Shown here piece after piece: positions 6,965-16,772 of a stretch of DNA of 22,673 nt (position 1 is the first letter of the stretch; every line of letters starts with the position of its first letter). The notes under the pieces were generated by a model that saw only the letters and a program-made list of their open reading frames with translations, did not search any database and was not told the origin of the DNA. A program made the position numbers and the translations under genes. This DNA is from a virus: positions 1 to 22,673 of IMG/VR virus record IMGVR_UViG_3300011253_000020; one strand, given 5' to 3'.

Positions 6965-8995
6965 ATGCCAACACAAAGAATACATCAAGCCAGTTTTGTA
7001 AGAGGCGAACTAGATCCTAAGATTGTATCTAGGGTTGATGTTGTAGCATACGAGCAAGGTTTAAAGAAAGCTCGTAATGTACTGACTCTAAATCAAGGTG
7101 GTATTGAAAGACGACCAGGCACAGTCTATCGTGCTACTGCTCCAGGCGATGGCAGAATAGAACCATTTATTTTTAGCGATGATCAAGAATATATAATTCT
7201 TTTTACTAATACTGTTATAACTATCTATAGTAGTAATGGTACTTTATTGCAAACAATTACTTCTACTGGTATTGCTACTGCACAGTTAATGGAGTTAACT
7301 GTAACACAACAAGCAGATACTATGATTATTACTCACAAAAGTTTTTCTCCTAGAATATTACAAAGAACTGGAGCAACTACATTTGCTTTATCAGTATTTC
7401 AATTTGATGTAAGTGTTAATGGTGAAAAAACTTATCAACCTTATTTTAAGTTTGCTAGTGATTCTATTACGTTAGACATAAATCAAACTGCAAAAGGACA
7501 GACAGGTGTAACCCTTACTACTTCTGCTGATTATTGGACAGATTCATATGTTAATACAAGAGTGCGTTATCATGGCGCAGAAATATTTATTACAGGTTAT
7601 ACCTCTGCAACTGTAGTAACAGGTACATTGTTAGATGATGTTGAAATAGAATTAGATGCTAATCCATTAAAAAGTATACAAGGTAGTGGTGTAGTAGAAG
7701 TAACAATGGCTCAACATGGTTTTTCTACAGGAGCAAGTATTACTATATCAGGCGCACAAGATATATTTGATTCTAGTGGAGCAGGTTTAGCAACAGCTAA
7801 TTTAAACGGTACATTTACTATTACTGTTGTTGATGATAATAGATTTTCTTATACTGCTGGTAGTAGTGATACAGCAACAGAATCAGTAGATGGTGGTGGT
7901 GCTAGTGTAAAAATAGTAGGTCATCCACCTACTAGAAATTGGGATGAACAACTGTATAGTGAACCTAATGGTTTTCCTAGAGCATGTTGTTTTCACGAAC
8001 AACGATTATATTTTGGTGGTAGTGCAACTGCACCTGATTATTTAACAGCTAGTAAAGTAGGATTGTTTTTTAACTTTGATGTAGGTAAAGGACTAGATGA
8101 CGAAAGTTTGCAAATGCAAATTGCATCAGATCAAATTAATGAAATAAGACATTTAACATCTGGTCGTGTATTAGAAATATTTACCAGTGGTGCTGAGTTT
8201 TTTCTTAGACCGCAGACAGGTAAGAATATAACACCAACGGATTCTATGATTGTTAGACAAACATCATTTGGCGTACAACAAAAAGGTATGCCAAGACCTT
8301 TTGATGGCGGTACTTTGTATATACAAAAAAATGGTAAGAACATAAGAGATTATGTTTTTACATCAACTACAGAATTATTTGATAGTAACAATACTAGCCT
8401 GGAGTCATCACATTTAATTACAACACCAACTGATACAGCAACAGCAACATCATTACCAGATAGAACTGAGCAACTATATTTTTTAGTATGTGGTGATGGC
8501 ACAATGTGTATTTACAATAGTCAGAAAGAACAAAAAATATTTGGTTGGACACAATGGAATACTGATGGCAACTACAAGTCTATTGCTTGTTTATCGTCTA
8601 CAATATTTTCTTTGGTAGAAAGAACTATTAACAGCAGTACCGCATATTACCTTGAACAGTTTGCTACTACACAGTTTGATATACCTACTGATATGTCATT
8701 TACTAAAACCATATCAGCTAGTTATCAACCACATGGTACAGTAAAAAACAAAGGTGCTGTGTCAAGTGGTGTTAGTCAATTTATTATTGATGGTGCAACA
8801 GCTAGTCCTAATCAAGGAGATACGTTTCAGTTTGCTGGTACTGGCACAACACATACAGTTACAAGTGTTACTGCTACAGGCACAAGCAATGAATATATAA
8901 TATCAGTTAGTCCAGCAACAGCATCTATTAGTGATAATACTGACTTTAGTATTTTTAACCAGTCGTGTATTTACTGGCATTACACAGATAGGTAA
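6965..8995 (+). CDS. Tail tubular protein B (T7 gp12-like), N-terminal part, frame-broken
   Basis: 676 residues before a stop. The start (RIHQASFVRGELDPKIVSR...GLKKARNVLTLNQGGIERRPGT) is diagnostic of the gp12 nozzle family. Two inserted beta modules are visible: residues about 235-320, with VEVTMAQHGFSTGASITISG and FTITVVDDNRFSYTAG, resembling small Ig/FCCH-like domains found in phage tails; and about 590-665 with a similar low-complexity beta pattern. The family-typical C-terminal domain is missing here but continues in the +1 frame from 8931. Removing one base, for instance from the T5 run at 8952-8956, gives one protein of 819 residues, near T7 gp12's 794. The break is a sequencing or assembly indel, a real mutation, or a recoding event. 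Confidence 0.85.
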   Translation: MPTQRIHQASFVRGELDPKIVSRVDVVAYEQGLKKARNVLTLNQGGIERRPGTVYRATAPGDGRIEPFIFSDDQEYIILFTNTVITIYSSNGTLLQTITSTGIATAQLMELTVTQQADTMIITHKSFSPRILQRTGATTFALSVFQFDVSVNGEKTYQPYFKFASDSITLDINQTAKGQTGVTLTTSADYWTDSYVNTRVRYHGAEIFITGYTSATVVTGTLLDDVEIELDANPLKSIQGSGVVEVTMAQHGFSTGASITISGAQDIFDSSGAGLATANLNGTFTITVVDDNRFSYTAGSSDTATESVDGGGASVKIVGHPPTRNWDEQLYSEPNGFPRACCFHEQRLYFGGSATAPDYLTASKVGLFFNFDVGKGLDDESLQMQIASDQINEIRHLTSGRVLEIFTSGAEFFLRPQTGKNITPTDSMIVRQTSFGVQQKGMPRPFDGGTLYIQKNGKNIRDYVFTSTTELFDSNNTSLESSHLITTPTDTATATSLPDRTEQLYFLVCGDGTMCIYNSQKEQKIFGWTQWNTDGNYKSIACLSSTIFSLVERTINSSTAYYLEQFATTQFDIPTDMSFTKTISASYQPHGTVKNKGAVSSGVSQFIIDGATASPNQGDTFQFAGTGTTHTVTSVTATGTSNEYIISVSPATASISDNTDFSIFNQSCIYWHYTDR

Positions 8996-9425
8996 AACAG
9001 TACATGCAACATCAGGCTCTACAGAAGCTGGAGATTTTTTTTATTATGGTAGTGGTGTAGTAACATCAGCAGGTACAGTTACTTTTCCATCACCAGCAGC
9101 AGCTTGTGATATAGGTATGGACTATGACATTACCGTAGAAACTTTGCCACAAGATGTAAGACTAGGTGATGGTGTATTAACAGGTAAACCACGTAAGATA
9201 GGTAAAGCTATATTAGAATTATCAACTACATATAATGTTACGATTAATTCTAATCAAGTTTTAATTGGTAGTAATCCTAATGATGATACAACTGGGTTAC
9301 AATCTTTGACAGGTAAAAAAGAAGTGCATACACTTGGCTATGAAGTAGATCCTACATTGACGGTATCGCAAACAGCGCCACTACCAATGAGGGTATTAGG
9401 TATAACATCGGAGGTTTATTACTAA
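8931..9425 (+). CDS. Tail tubular protein B, C-terminal part in the +1 frame
   Basis: About 160 residues continuing the previous gene. It carries SRVFTGITQIGKTVHATSG, then CDIGMDYDITVETLPQDVRLGDG, KPRKIGKAILEL and TLGYEVDPTLTVSQTAPLPMRVLGI, the normal C-terminal nozzle-tip domain of gp12-like proteins. The apparent GTG at 8931 has no ribosome site and lies inside the upstream gene, so it is not thought to be a true start. The frame is closed upstream by TAA at 8898-8900, so the shift must occur between 8901 and the upstream frame's stop at 8995. The stop overlaps the next ATG (TAATG). Confidence 0.75.
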   Translation: MIILTLVFLTSRVFTGITQIGKTVHATSGSTEAGDFFYYGSGVVTSAGTVTFPSPAAACDIGMDYDITVETLPQDVRLGDGVLTGKPRKIGKAILELSTTYNVTINSNQVLIGSNPNDDTTGLQSLTGKKEVHTLGYEVDPTLTVSQTAPLPMRVLGITSEVYY

Positions 9426-10000
9426 TGTGTCATCCAGCAGTATATATAGGTTTAGCAGGAGCTAATATAATTCAAGCTAGACAAACATTAAAAGCTGAAC
9501 AAGCGTTGGCTGAACAAGCCTATCGTGATAGACAAGAACAAATCAAAGATAATCGTACAAGTGTGCAGATAGAAGCAATACAAAAAGGAAATACTTTAGC
9601 TCAAATTTTTCAAGAAAAACAAGCATCTAATAGAGCATTGTTATCACCTAGTGGCATTGGACAAAGCAATTCTTTTGAAGCAGCAATGAACGAAAGTAAA
9701 TCAGCATTTATGCGTGAGTTAAATATTAGTGCATTAAACGCTATCAACAAACAAAGTGAATTAGCATACGCATCAAGAGAGTCTGGATTAACAAAAGTTG
9801 CTGATTTAAATAGAGCAACTGGTAGATTTAATCAAACCATGTTTGATTCAATAGAGATGGGCATGAAAGGTTTTGAAGGGTTAAAAAAACCAAGTACAGG
9901 TCAACAAGTAGGATCTAATAGTTCTAACTATAAATTTTACACACCAGCAGATAGAGCTTTAAGTACAAGCTCATCTTTTAAATCGAGGTTTAAAACTTAA
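9425..10000 (+). CDS. Internal virion protein B (T7 gp14-like)
   Basis: 191 residues (T7 gp14 has 196). It starts MCHPAVYIGLAGANIIQARQ, a short hydrophobic segment followed by long Ala/Gln/Lys/Glu-rich helices, and includes SSALLSP-like and FMRELNISALNAINKQ segments typical of the family. T7 gp14 is ejected on infection and forms a pore in the outer membrane. Its place between the gp12-like and gp15-like genes is exactly syntenic with T7. GGAGGT at 9410-9415 gives a strong ribosome site, and TAATG junctions occur at both ends. Confidence 0.78.
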   Translation: MCHPAVYIGLAGANIIQARQTLKAEQALAEQAYRDRQEQIKDNRTSVQIEAIQKGNTLAQIFQEKQASNRALLSPSGIGQSNSFEAAMNESKSAFMRELNISALNAINKQSELAYASRESGLTKVADLNRATGRFNQTMFDSIEMGMKGFEGLKKPSTGQQVGSNSSNYKFYTPADRALSTSSSFKSRFKT

Positions 10001-10248
10001 TGGCATTTAAAAAAACACAAAGTACATCATTTAATCCAGCATCTATACAAGTTAATAGAGGACAAGGTGCTAGGCAATTAGGTGCATCTATAGGTGAGTT
10101 AGGTAGTGCTAACAGTAGAGGTGTTAATAATTTTATTAACAATCGTTTAAATGAAATGGAAATTAAAGAAAAAAAATTAGGTAAAAAATTAGGGCAAAAA
10201 GCAGAAATAATATATGAAGATACAAACTTATACAGATGCTTCTGGTAA
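10000..10248 (+). CDS. Internal virion protein C (T7 gp15-like), N-terminal fragment, frame-broken
   Basis: 82 residues up to a stop; the last dozen or so are probably out of frame. The authentic part starts MAFKKTQSTSFNPASIQVNRG, as many gp15-like proteins start with a short basic segment, followed by GASIGELGSANSRGVNNFIN and a charged helix. It begins in a TAATG junction with the gp14-like gene, preceded by a GAGG ribosome site. The main body continues in the +1 frame. Deleting one base in AAA at 10224-10226 gives the join AEIIYEDTTYTDASGN and one product of 836 residues. Confidence 0.65.
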   Translation: MAFKKTQSTSFNPASIQVNRGQGARQLGASIGELGSANSRGVNNFINNRLNEMEIKEKKLGKKLGQKAEIIYEDTNLYRCFW

Positions 10249-12511
10249 TACAAGAACACATAAAGTAGCAGTTAATTATAAAACACCAGAAGAATTATTA
10301 ACTACATCATGGTCTGCATCAGCATATGATGAAGAAGCGGCTGATACCTATGTTAAAGCTGTTGTATTAAATGCAAAACAAATACTAGATGATGAAAGAT
10401 TATTAGCTAGACAAAATGTAAAATATACAGATACAGTTGGAGAACATGTAGCTATGTTTGATAAATCTGTAGCAGAACCTATTGAAGCATTATTAAGTAC
10501 TGTTCCATTTGAAATGAGGTCTATTGTAGAAACTGAAATAAATGATGCGGTACGAACACGAAGAACTGATTTAGCAAATAAACATTTTACAAAACGAGTT
10601 GCATTTAATGATGCAACTGCTGAGTCAGCAAGAAAACAATTTGCTAATATAGCGCCAAGTTTAGCTCTAACTAATGCTGCTGCATTTGCAGAACAATTAG
10701 CTAAAATAACAAAAGAAATGACAAGACTATCACAAAAAAGTGATAATCCAAGTAGTGTTGCTTCTTTTTGGTTGCAAGAAGAATTACCTACATATTTGTT
10801 AATGGCAAAGACAGGTGAAAATTTAAAATCTTATATTTTACATGACAATAAAGATTCAAAAAGTATAACTAGAGCATCAAATAATATACAAAAAATAAGA
10901 ATGGGAATAAATAATCCAGAGCAAGTTATAACTTTAGATAACTTAGATGGAACAACAACAGATGTAACTTTAAAATCATTAGGGTTTGGTGATATAGATG
11001 GTTTAGATACAACTAAAATAGATAGTTTTTTAAATAATCATAAAACATATTTAGATGATATGTATACACAATCATCAACATCAGAAAAAAGTACTAATAT
11101 TTTACAAAGAGAAGCAGCATCAGGATATCCAATAGTAAAAACAAAAAAAGAATACAATGCTTTAGCAGATGCATTAAGTGATTTTAATTCACCAGAAAGT
11201 GAAATAACTATAGCTGAATTTGCATTAAGTTTTAACCCACCTAGAGAACACTATACTTCTGAATATTTTACTCAAGCACAACAAGGAGCTGTAGGGCAAA
11301 CACCGACTGCAACTACGGCTGATATAGCAATGTATTATGAATGGTTAGCAGCAAATCATGGTGTAATTCCAACTAATTTAGGCGGAGATTTAAAAAGCAG
11401 AATATCAAATATACAAACTGGAACAGCAAATAATGTAGCTATTGAAAATTTAGTTAATTCACCAGCATTTGCATTAATGCAAAGTTCAGTAGTAATGAAG
11501 GATGGCGTTGTTGATAGTAGAGGTATAATGCAATATTTAGATTTGCCAGAAAATGCAGAAGCAACAATAGAATCTTTAACAAAACATATTACGAATAATG
11601 CTGGTAATGTTAAAGCTGGAGTAGAGGCTTATATGTTAGATAGAAATTTAAAAGATGAAGATGGTTATTATTTTAAAAATAGAGAGTCTTTAAATAAAGC
11701 ATATAGCAAACAAAATAGTGGAAGCGATCCTTTTTTAACTGTGCTTGAAAGTGCAATCTCAAGTGAATTTGCTGATATGGCTGGAATGGATGATGTTATG
11801 GTGTCAAATAATTTTGCAAAAAGAATAACAGAACAAGTTTATTTGCATTATCGTATGGAAAATAATATTCCAAGTGCAAGTCAGTTAAAAGATAAAGCAA
11901 TAAAAATTGGTAAAAAAATGTTAGAAACAAATCATTTTGGTCAATCGAAATTGGTAATTAGCAATACTCAATTTTATACCAAAGGTACTGGTGGCGGTCC
12001 TTTTGGTATATTTGAAGAAGAATTAGGAGAAGATGCACAAATAGTACAATGGCCTATAGATCATTTTTTTTATGTTAGTCAAGAAAAACAAGAATATAAT
12101 AAACGATTTAAACAAAAATATGGCGAAGAAATTGTAAGTTCTAAAACTCAAGTTTATACAATGGTGCAAGATAAAATTAATCAAAGAATACAATCTTTAA
12201 ATCCTAAAAATAAAGGATTAAGAAAAGGTGATGAATTAATATTAGGAGAAACTGTTTTTTTTGAATGTATAAATAAACATAACATTACTAGACCAGAACA
12301 AGCTGTTTATCAATTAAAATATATAGACAAATCTAGTGGATTAGGACGAACAGTATATGATGATAACGACAATCCTATTACATATTCACAAAAAATGTTT
12401 GCAGATATGTATGAAATTGAAGAACCTTATTTTGGTTCAACAAATGAATTAAGTATTACTAAACAAACAAGCATTATAGATAATTTACGTGGTCCTAACA
12501 CAGGAAGATAA
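10214..12511 (+). CDS. Internal virion protein C (T7 gp15-like), main part
   Basis: About 765 residues, mostly helical, Lys/Asn/Thr-rich, without catalytic motifs that I recognise. Size (836 with the upstream fragment; T7 gp15 has 747) and position between gp14- and gp16-like genes identify it as the ejection protein that, with gp16, forms the trans-periplasmic channel. The ATG at 10214 has no ribosome site; TAA at 10208-10210 closes this frame upstream, so the shift must lie between 10211 and 10248. The short TYTDASGNTRTHKVAVNYKT region directly after the break is clean coding sequence. The gene is among the most A-rich of the window. Confidence 0.72.
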   Translation: MKIQTYTDASGNTRTHKVAVNYKTPEELLTTSWSASAYDEEAADTYVKAVVLNAKQILDDERLLARQNVKYTDTVGEHVAMFDKSVAEPIEALLSTVPFEMRSIVETEINDAVRTRRTDLANKHFTKRVAFNDATAESARKQFANIAPSLALTNAAAFAEQLAKITKEMTRLSQKSDNPSSVASFWLQEELPTYLLMAKTGENLKSYILHDNKDSKSITRASNNIQKIRMGINNPEQVITLDNLDGTTTDVTLKSLGFGDIDGLDTTKIDSFLNNHKTYLDDMYTQSSTSEKSTNILQREAASGYPIVKTKKEYNALADALSDFNSPESEITIAEFALSFNPPREHYTSEYFTQAQQGAVGQTPTATTADIAMYYEWLAANHGVIPTNLGGDLKSRISNIQTGTANNVAIENLVNSPAFALMQSSVVMKDGVVDSRGIMQYLDLPENAEATIESLTKHITNNAGNVKAGVEAYMLDRNLKDEDGYYFKNRESLNKAYSKQNSGSDPFLTVLESAISSEFADMAGMDDVMVSNNFAKRITEQVYLHYRMENNIPSASQLKDKAIKIGKKMLETNHFGQSKLVISNTQFYTKGTGGGPFGIFEEELGEDAQIVQWPIDHFFYVSQEKQEYNKRFKQKYGEEIVSSKTQVYTMVQDKINQRIQSLNPKNKGLRKGDELILGETVFFECINKHNITRPEQAVYQLKYIDKSSGLGRTVYDDNDNPITYSQKMFADMYEIEEPYFGSTNELSITKQTSIIDNLRGPNTGR

Positions 12512-12512
12512 T

Positions 12513-15500
12513 ATGAGTGAATTTTTTAAAGCACCTGTTTTTCAAACATCAAGAGAAAAAAGTTTACCATATAGACAAGATCCAACTTTTTTAAGTGCAG
12601 TTAGTGCTGCGTGGCAATTAGAACCACTTGGTCAAATAGCTATGGATCAAGGCACATATTTAGATAAACCATATGATCCGCCTACTGACATAGAAGAGCA
12701 AACATTAGATTATCAACAATACTATATGTCTGGTGCATTTGATGATATAAGAAATCAAGACCATTTAGATTATGTAAAAGAAAGAATAGATAAAAATAAT
12801 GACTTAAGGCGTATAAGAGATCAAGGTGGTTTTATGCCAGAATTAATTGCAGCGTTTGGAGATCCATTAACATACGCACCATTTCCAATGGTAAAAACAT
12901 TTTCAATGGCAAAACGATTTACACAAGGTGCTGGTATTTCTGCTGGTATTGTTGCAGCAGGAGAGCCTGTACGACACAGTTATGATCCAACAGCAACATT
13001 AGGAGAATCAGCAATATATGTTGGTGTAGGTTCTTTGCTTGGTGGATCTATGATTGCATTGTTTGGTAGACGTGGGCCTAAAAGTGTAGGCCATAATACA
13101 CCACCAGAAAAAAAAGCAGAAAAAATACTTGAATCAATCCATGACACAGAAACAAATGATTTTAGTAGCCCTTTATATAATTTAGATGATCCAAAAACTT
13201 ATGACATTGAAGGTATTGATAAAATTGTTACGAATGGAGAATATGATTTAGCAGAAGGTCCAGCTAATTTTTTAGGATTAGAAGCAGGAGAAGTTGTAAA
13301 AATAGTTCCTAAAGGAACTACATGGCGAGGTAAATTATTAGAAAGAGATTTAATTTTAATAGATGAAAATGCTATAAAAAGAAAATTTGATGATGGTAGT
13401 TACATGAATCCAGATGTACGTGGAGCAGGTAAATTACCAGAAATGGCAACTTTTGAAGATTATAAAAAATTTATATTAAAAAAAGCTCATATAAAAGATA
13501 AAGGTGGTGCGCCTAAAGGTATTGACGATATTGATTCAGAAAATTTACTTAACCTAGAAGTTAGAACCGAAATGGAAAAAGCTAAAATAGGTAGACAGAC
13601 TGCTGGTCGTGATGAAGGCAGGAGTTGGTTTGCTGAAAATGTAGATAGATGGATTACTGATATGGGTTCTTTATTAAATAATAAAATAGGTAATAAAAAA
13701 TTAAATACTAATGTTGCTGAATTTGCAATGAGAATGTTTGGTGATGTAGGTACAGTAGATAGAGCAGCTAAAGCAGGTTACTCAGTACCAATGTCTGCAT
13801 TGTTAAAAGCAACTGCAAATCATTTTAAAGGTATAGGTGGTTTTAATGAAGCCTTACATAAATCTTTTCAATTATATAGAAAAGGTTTATCTAAGGTTGG
13901 CGATCAAAAACTTGGATATAATCCAGGCTCTATTGGTATAAGAGCTGGAGATGTAAAAGATAAAATATTAGAAAAAGTTGGTATTATAGATGCAGATGAA
14001 GTAGCTGATGGCGGTATGTCATTTAAAGAATATAGCTCTTTTGTATACAAAGTTATAGTAGATGATGATTTATATAAAACTGCACCAAAAGAAATACAAG
14101 AGTTTGCAGATCAAGTTAGAAATATATATCAAGTAATTGGTGAAGAAGCTGAAAGACTTGGTATGTTTCAAACACAAGGCAGTATAAGAAAATTAAGAGA
14201 ACAATGGGAAGGTTTAACTGTTGATGCACAAAGACACTTAGATGAATTTACAGCAAAACATCCTAAAGATAAAGCTGGTATAGATGAATTTAAATTGCAA
14301 TTAAAAAGAGCAAAGGACCATGTTGCTGAATTAATGCAACAAGAAAAAAATATTACAGAAGGATTAGAAAAAGAATTTTCTCCGTTAATAAAAAATTATG
14401 TAAATCGTGTATACGATATAGATAAAATACAAGATGAAATATTAAATGAAATATGGGAAGAAGCTGCTGTAACCACACTACAAAAAAATCATATACCATT
14501 TGATGCTCCTGAAGGATTTACTGGCACAATGAATGTTGTAGGCAATTTTTCAGAATTAAAAAGAATAGCCGAAGGTGGTAATAAAGGTTATAAAGTAAAA
14601 ACAGGAAAATCAAGAAAAGTAAGAGATGGTAAACCAGTAGCATCATATGTAGATCATAATGCAAAAATACTTTACATAGATGTTAAATATATTAAAGAAG
14701 TTATGTGGCCAGAAAAAGCACATTTAAATCCTAAAGTAGATGGTGTAAAACCAATAAATAAAAAATTAATTAAAAATGAAAATGATTTAGTAGAATTTAT
14801 AATGGCACATGAAGTACATCATATATTGTATAGAAAAAATAAATCAGGTACAAAAACAAAAACAGACTATGAAAATTATATTAATGAAAAAGCTACCTTA
14901 ACTTTGTTAGCTAATAAAACAAGAGGAGCAATAGATCAAAGATACTTTACAATACCTAGACCAAATAGTTTTAGAGGTATTTTATATGAAAACTTTAAAG
15001 GTAATAAACATGATGATGTTGATATTTATATGACTAATTTAGAAGTAGATCAGTCTATAGGTCGTATAACACATGACTCAACACATTTAAATATGGATGG
15101 TGATTTAGCTTATACTAATGGTGTAGCAAGACAAAGTGCGTTTCAAAGCAGAGGCATTGATATAGAAGATAAAATCTTAGCACCGTATTTAATTACAGAT
15201 ATAAACTATTTAGTAAGAATGTATTCTGAACGTATGCATAAAAGAATTGAAATGACTAAAGAGTTTGGAGATCCAACAGCAGATGCAGCAATATGGAAAC
15301 AAAGACAAGATTTATTAAATGGTGAATACAAAGGTGATGGTAACTTAGAAGAAATAAATGCAATCTACAATAGATTAAATGATGCAAGAAATAAATATTA
15401 TGGTTTATTTAACACAGCCGATCCTGATAGTTTTTTTAAATCAAGACTACCAGCTACATTAAGAAACTGGGCTAGTACAGCTATGATGGGTAAAGTTGTA

Positions 15501-16772
15501 TTTTCATCTATAGTTGATTTTGCTCGTATACCTATGACACATGGATTATATAACACATATAGATATTTAAATAGTAAACATCCTTTTGCAGCAGACAACA
15601 AAGAATTTAATGAACAAATAGCTAACAACAAATGGTTAGGTGATGCTTATGATGTAGTAATGAATAATGCTTCTGCAAGATTTGTTGGTCAAACAGATTA
15701 TAGAGTTGGTAGAGGACATAATGCATTTAGTAGATTCTTTGATAGAAAAGTAGGACAGACATTTGAAGATATACAAGCACCTTTTTATCATATGAATTTA
15801 TTATCTGGTTGGACACAGATGATGAAAGAAATGACACAACATATTTCTACACATAGATTTTTAGAAGATTCACAAAAAGTAGCACAAGGCAAAGCTAGTA
15901 AATTTGAAATAGCTAGATTAGCTAGTTACGGTATAAGTCTGCAAGAAGCAAGAGCAATAGGTAAATTGCCAATGCATCGTACTAACAATGGCATGATTTA
16001 TACTAAAATGGATGAGTGGTATGCTACAAAAAACGGTGAGTATTATGGTAACAAATTAAGATACGCTACATTTGCAGATGTACAAAGAACTATTATTACC
16101 CCAAGTATAGCTGATAAACCTAATATGATGTTTGGTGTAATAAGAATACAAAACGAAAAATTAGCAGAAGCATTTGATAATGACGTATTTAGATTTTTAG
16201 GTGGGTTTGAAAAAACAGAATATGGCGGCCAGTTTAACAATGGATTTTTAGCTTTACCATTTCAATTTTATGCTTGGTCTTTTGCTGCAAACAGAAAACT
16301 TATGTTATCTGGACTATCAGGTAGAGAAATGAATCTTTCTGTAGGTATAATAGGGATGCTTTTATTTGCTGGACTTGGAGATTATCTAAAGAATCCATTA
16401 TATTATCAACATAAATCTACAGAAGAAAAAATATATAGAGCAATAGAAATGTCAGGTTTAATAGGATTGCCTGGAGATATGAACTTTGCATTAGAAACTA
16501 TATCAGAAGGTATGTTTGATACACCATTAGGTGTAAGACCAGCATTAGGTATTCCAGGCAGATTTGGAAAAGCTAATGCAGTTGACGGAGCAGGTGAATT
16601 TGTGGGTGCTGGTCCTTCACAAATATTAGAATTTATTAATGCACTAGGATCAGATGTTGGACTAGATGAAAAAGCACAAACGTATCGTAGGTTGATACCA
16701 TTTAACAATGTGATATATTTAGATAGTCTTTTTAAAAAAATAACCAGTGGTGTTACGGAGATTATAAGATGA
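12513..16772 (+). CDS. Internal virion protein D (T7 gp16-like) with HExxH metalloprotease-like motif
   Basis: 1419 residues from ATG 12513, chosen because AGGAAG at 12502-12507 sits five bases upstream; an in-frame GTG at 12489 lacks such a site. Size (T7 gp16 1318) and order identify the largest ejection protein. The N-terminus (FMPELIAAFGDPLTYAP) and hydrophobic runs near residues 140-186, plus a C-terminal region with FLALPFQFYAWSFAANRKLML and a hydrophobic helix near 1273-1292, are typical. Around residue 766 there is AHEVHHIL, an HExxH zinc motif, then NEKAT with Glu792, 22 residues later, as in gluzincin peptidases. No lytic transglycosylase motif like that at the T7 gp16 N-terminus is evident. 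Proteolytic activity is inferred from the motif only. Confidence 0.83.
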   Translation: MSEFFKAPVFQTSREKSLPYRQDPTFLSAVSAAWQLEPLGQIAMDQGTYLDKPYDPPTDIEEQTLDYQQYYMSGAFDDIRNQDHLDYVKERIDKNNDLRRIRDQGGFMPELIAAFGDPLTYAPFPMVKTFSMAKRFTQGAGISAGIVAAGEPVRHSYDPTATLGESAIYVGVGSLLGGSMIALFGRRGPKSVGHNTPPEKKAEKILESIHDTETNDFSSPLYNLDDPKTYDIEGIDKIVTNGEYDLAEGPANFLGLEAGEVVKIVPKGTTWRGKLLERDLILIDENAIKRKFDDGSYMNPDVRGAGKLPEMATFEDYKKFILKKAHIKDKGGAPKGIDDIDSENLLNLEVRTEMEKAKIGRQTAGRDEGRSWFAENVDRWITDMGSLLNNKIGNKKLNTNVAEFAMRMFGDVGTVDRAAKAGYSVPMSALLKATANHFKGIGGFNEALHKSFQLYRKGLSKVGDQKLGYNPGSIGIRAGDVKDKILEKVGIIDADEVADGGMSFKEYSSFVYKVIVDDDLYKTAPKEIQEFADQVRNIYQVIGEEAERLGMFQTQGSIRKLREQWEGLTVDAQRHLDEFTAKHPKDKAGIDEFKLQLKRAKDHVAELMQQEKNITEGLEKEFSPLIKNYVNRVYDIDKIQDEILNEIWEEAAVTTLQKNHIPFDAPEGFTGTMNVVGNFSELKRIAEGGNKGYKVKTGKSRKVRDGKPVASYVDHNAKILYIDVKYIKEVMWPEKAHLNPKVDGVKPINKKLIKNENDLVEFIMAHEVHHILYRKNKSGTKTKTDYENYINEKATLTLLANKTRGAIDQRYFTIPRPNSFRGILYENFKGNKHDDVDIYMTNLEVDQSIGRITHDSTHLNMDGDLAYTNGVARQSAFQSRGIDIEDKILAPYLITDINYLVRMYSERMHKRIEMTKEFGDPTADAAIWKQRQDLLNGEYKGDGNLEEINAIYNRLNDARNKYYGLFNTADPDSFFKSRLPATLRNWASTAMMGKVVFSSIVDFARIPMTHGLYNTYRYLNSKHPFAADNKEFNEQIANNKWLGDAYDVVMNNASARFVGQTDYRVGRGHNAFSRFFDRKVGQTFEDIQAPFYHMNLLSGWTQMMKEMTQHISTHRFLEDSQKVAQGKASKFEIARLASYGISLQEARAIGKLPMHRTNNGMIYTKMDEWYATKNGEYYGNKLRYATFADVQRTIITPSIADKPNMMFGVIRIQNEKLAEAFDNDVFRFLGGFEKTEYGGQFNNGFLALPFQFYAWSFAANRKLMLSGLSGREMNLSVGIIGMLLFAGLGDYLKNPLYYQHKSTEEKIYRAIEMSGLIGLPGDMNFALETISEGMFDTPLGVRPALGIPGRFGKANAVDGAGEFVGAGPSQILEFINALGSDVGLDEKAQTYRRLIPFNNVIYLDSLFKKITSGVTEIIR

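Noticed and set aside
8931-8990. Independent small gene starting at GTG 8931
   Set aside because: No ribosome site, embedded in the gp12-like gene, and the downstream sequence is the family C-terminal domain; a frameshifted gene is a better explanation.
12489-12512. GTG start for the gp16-like gene
   Set aside because: No ribosome site at this GTG; ATG 12513 has AGGAAG five bases upstream and avoids a longer overlap with the previous gene.
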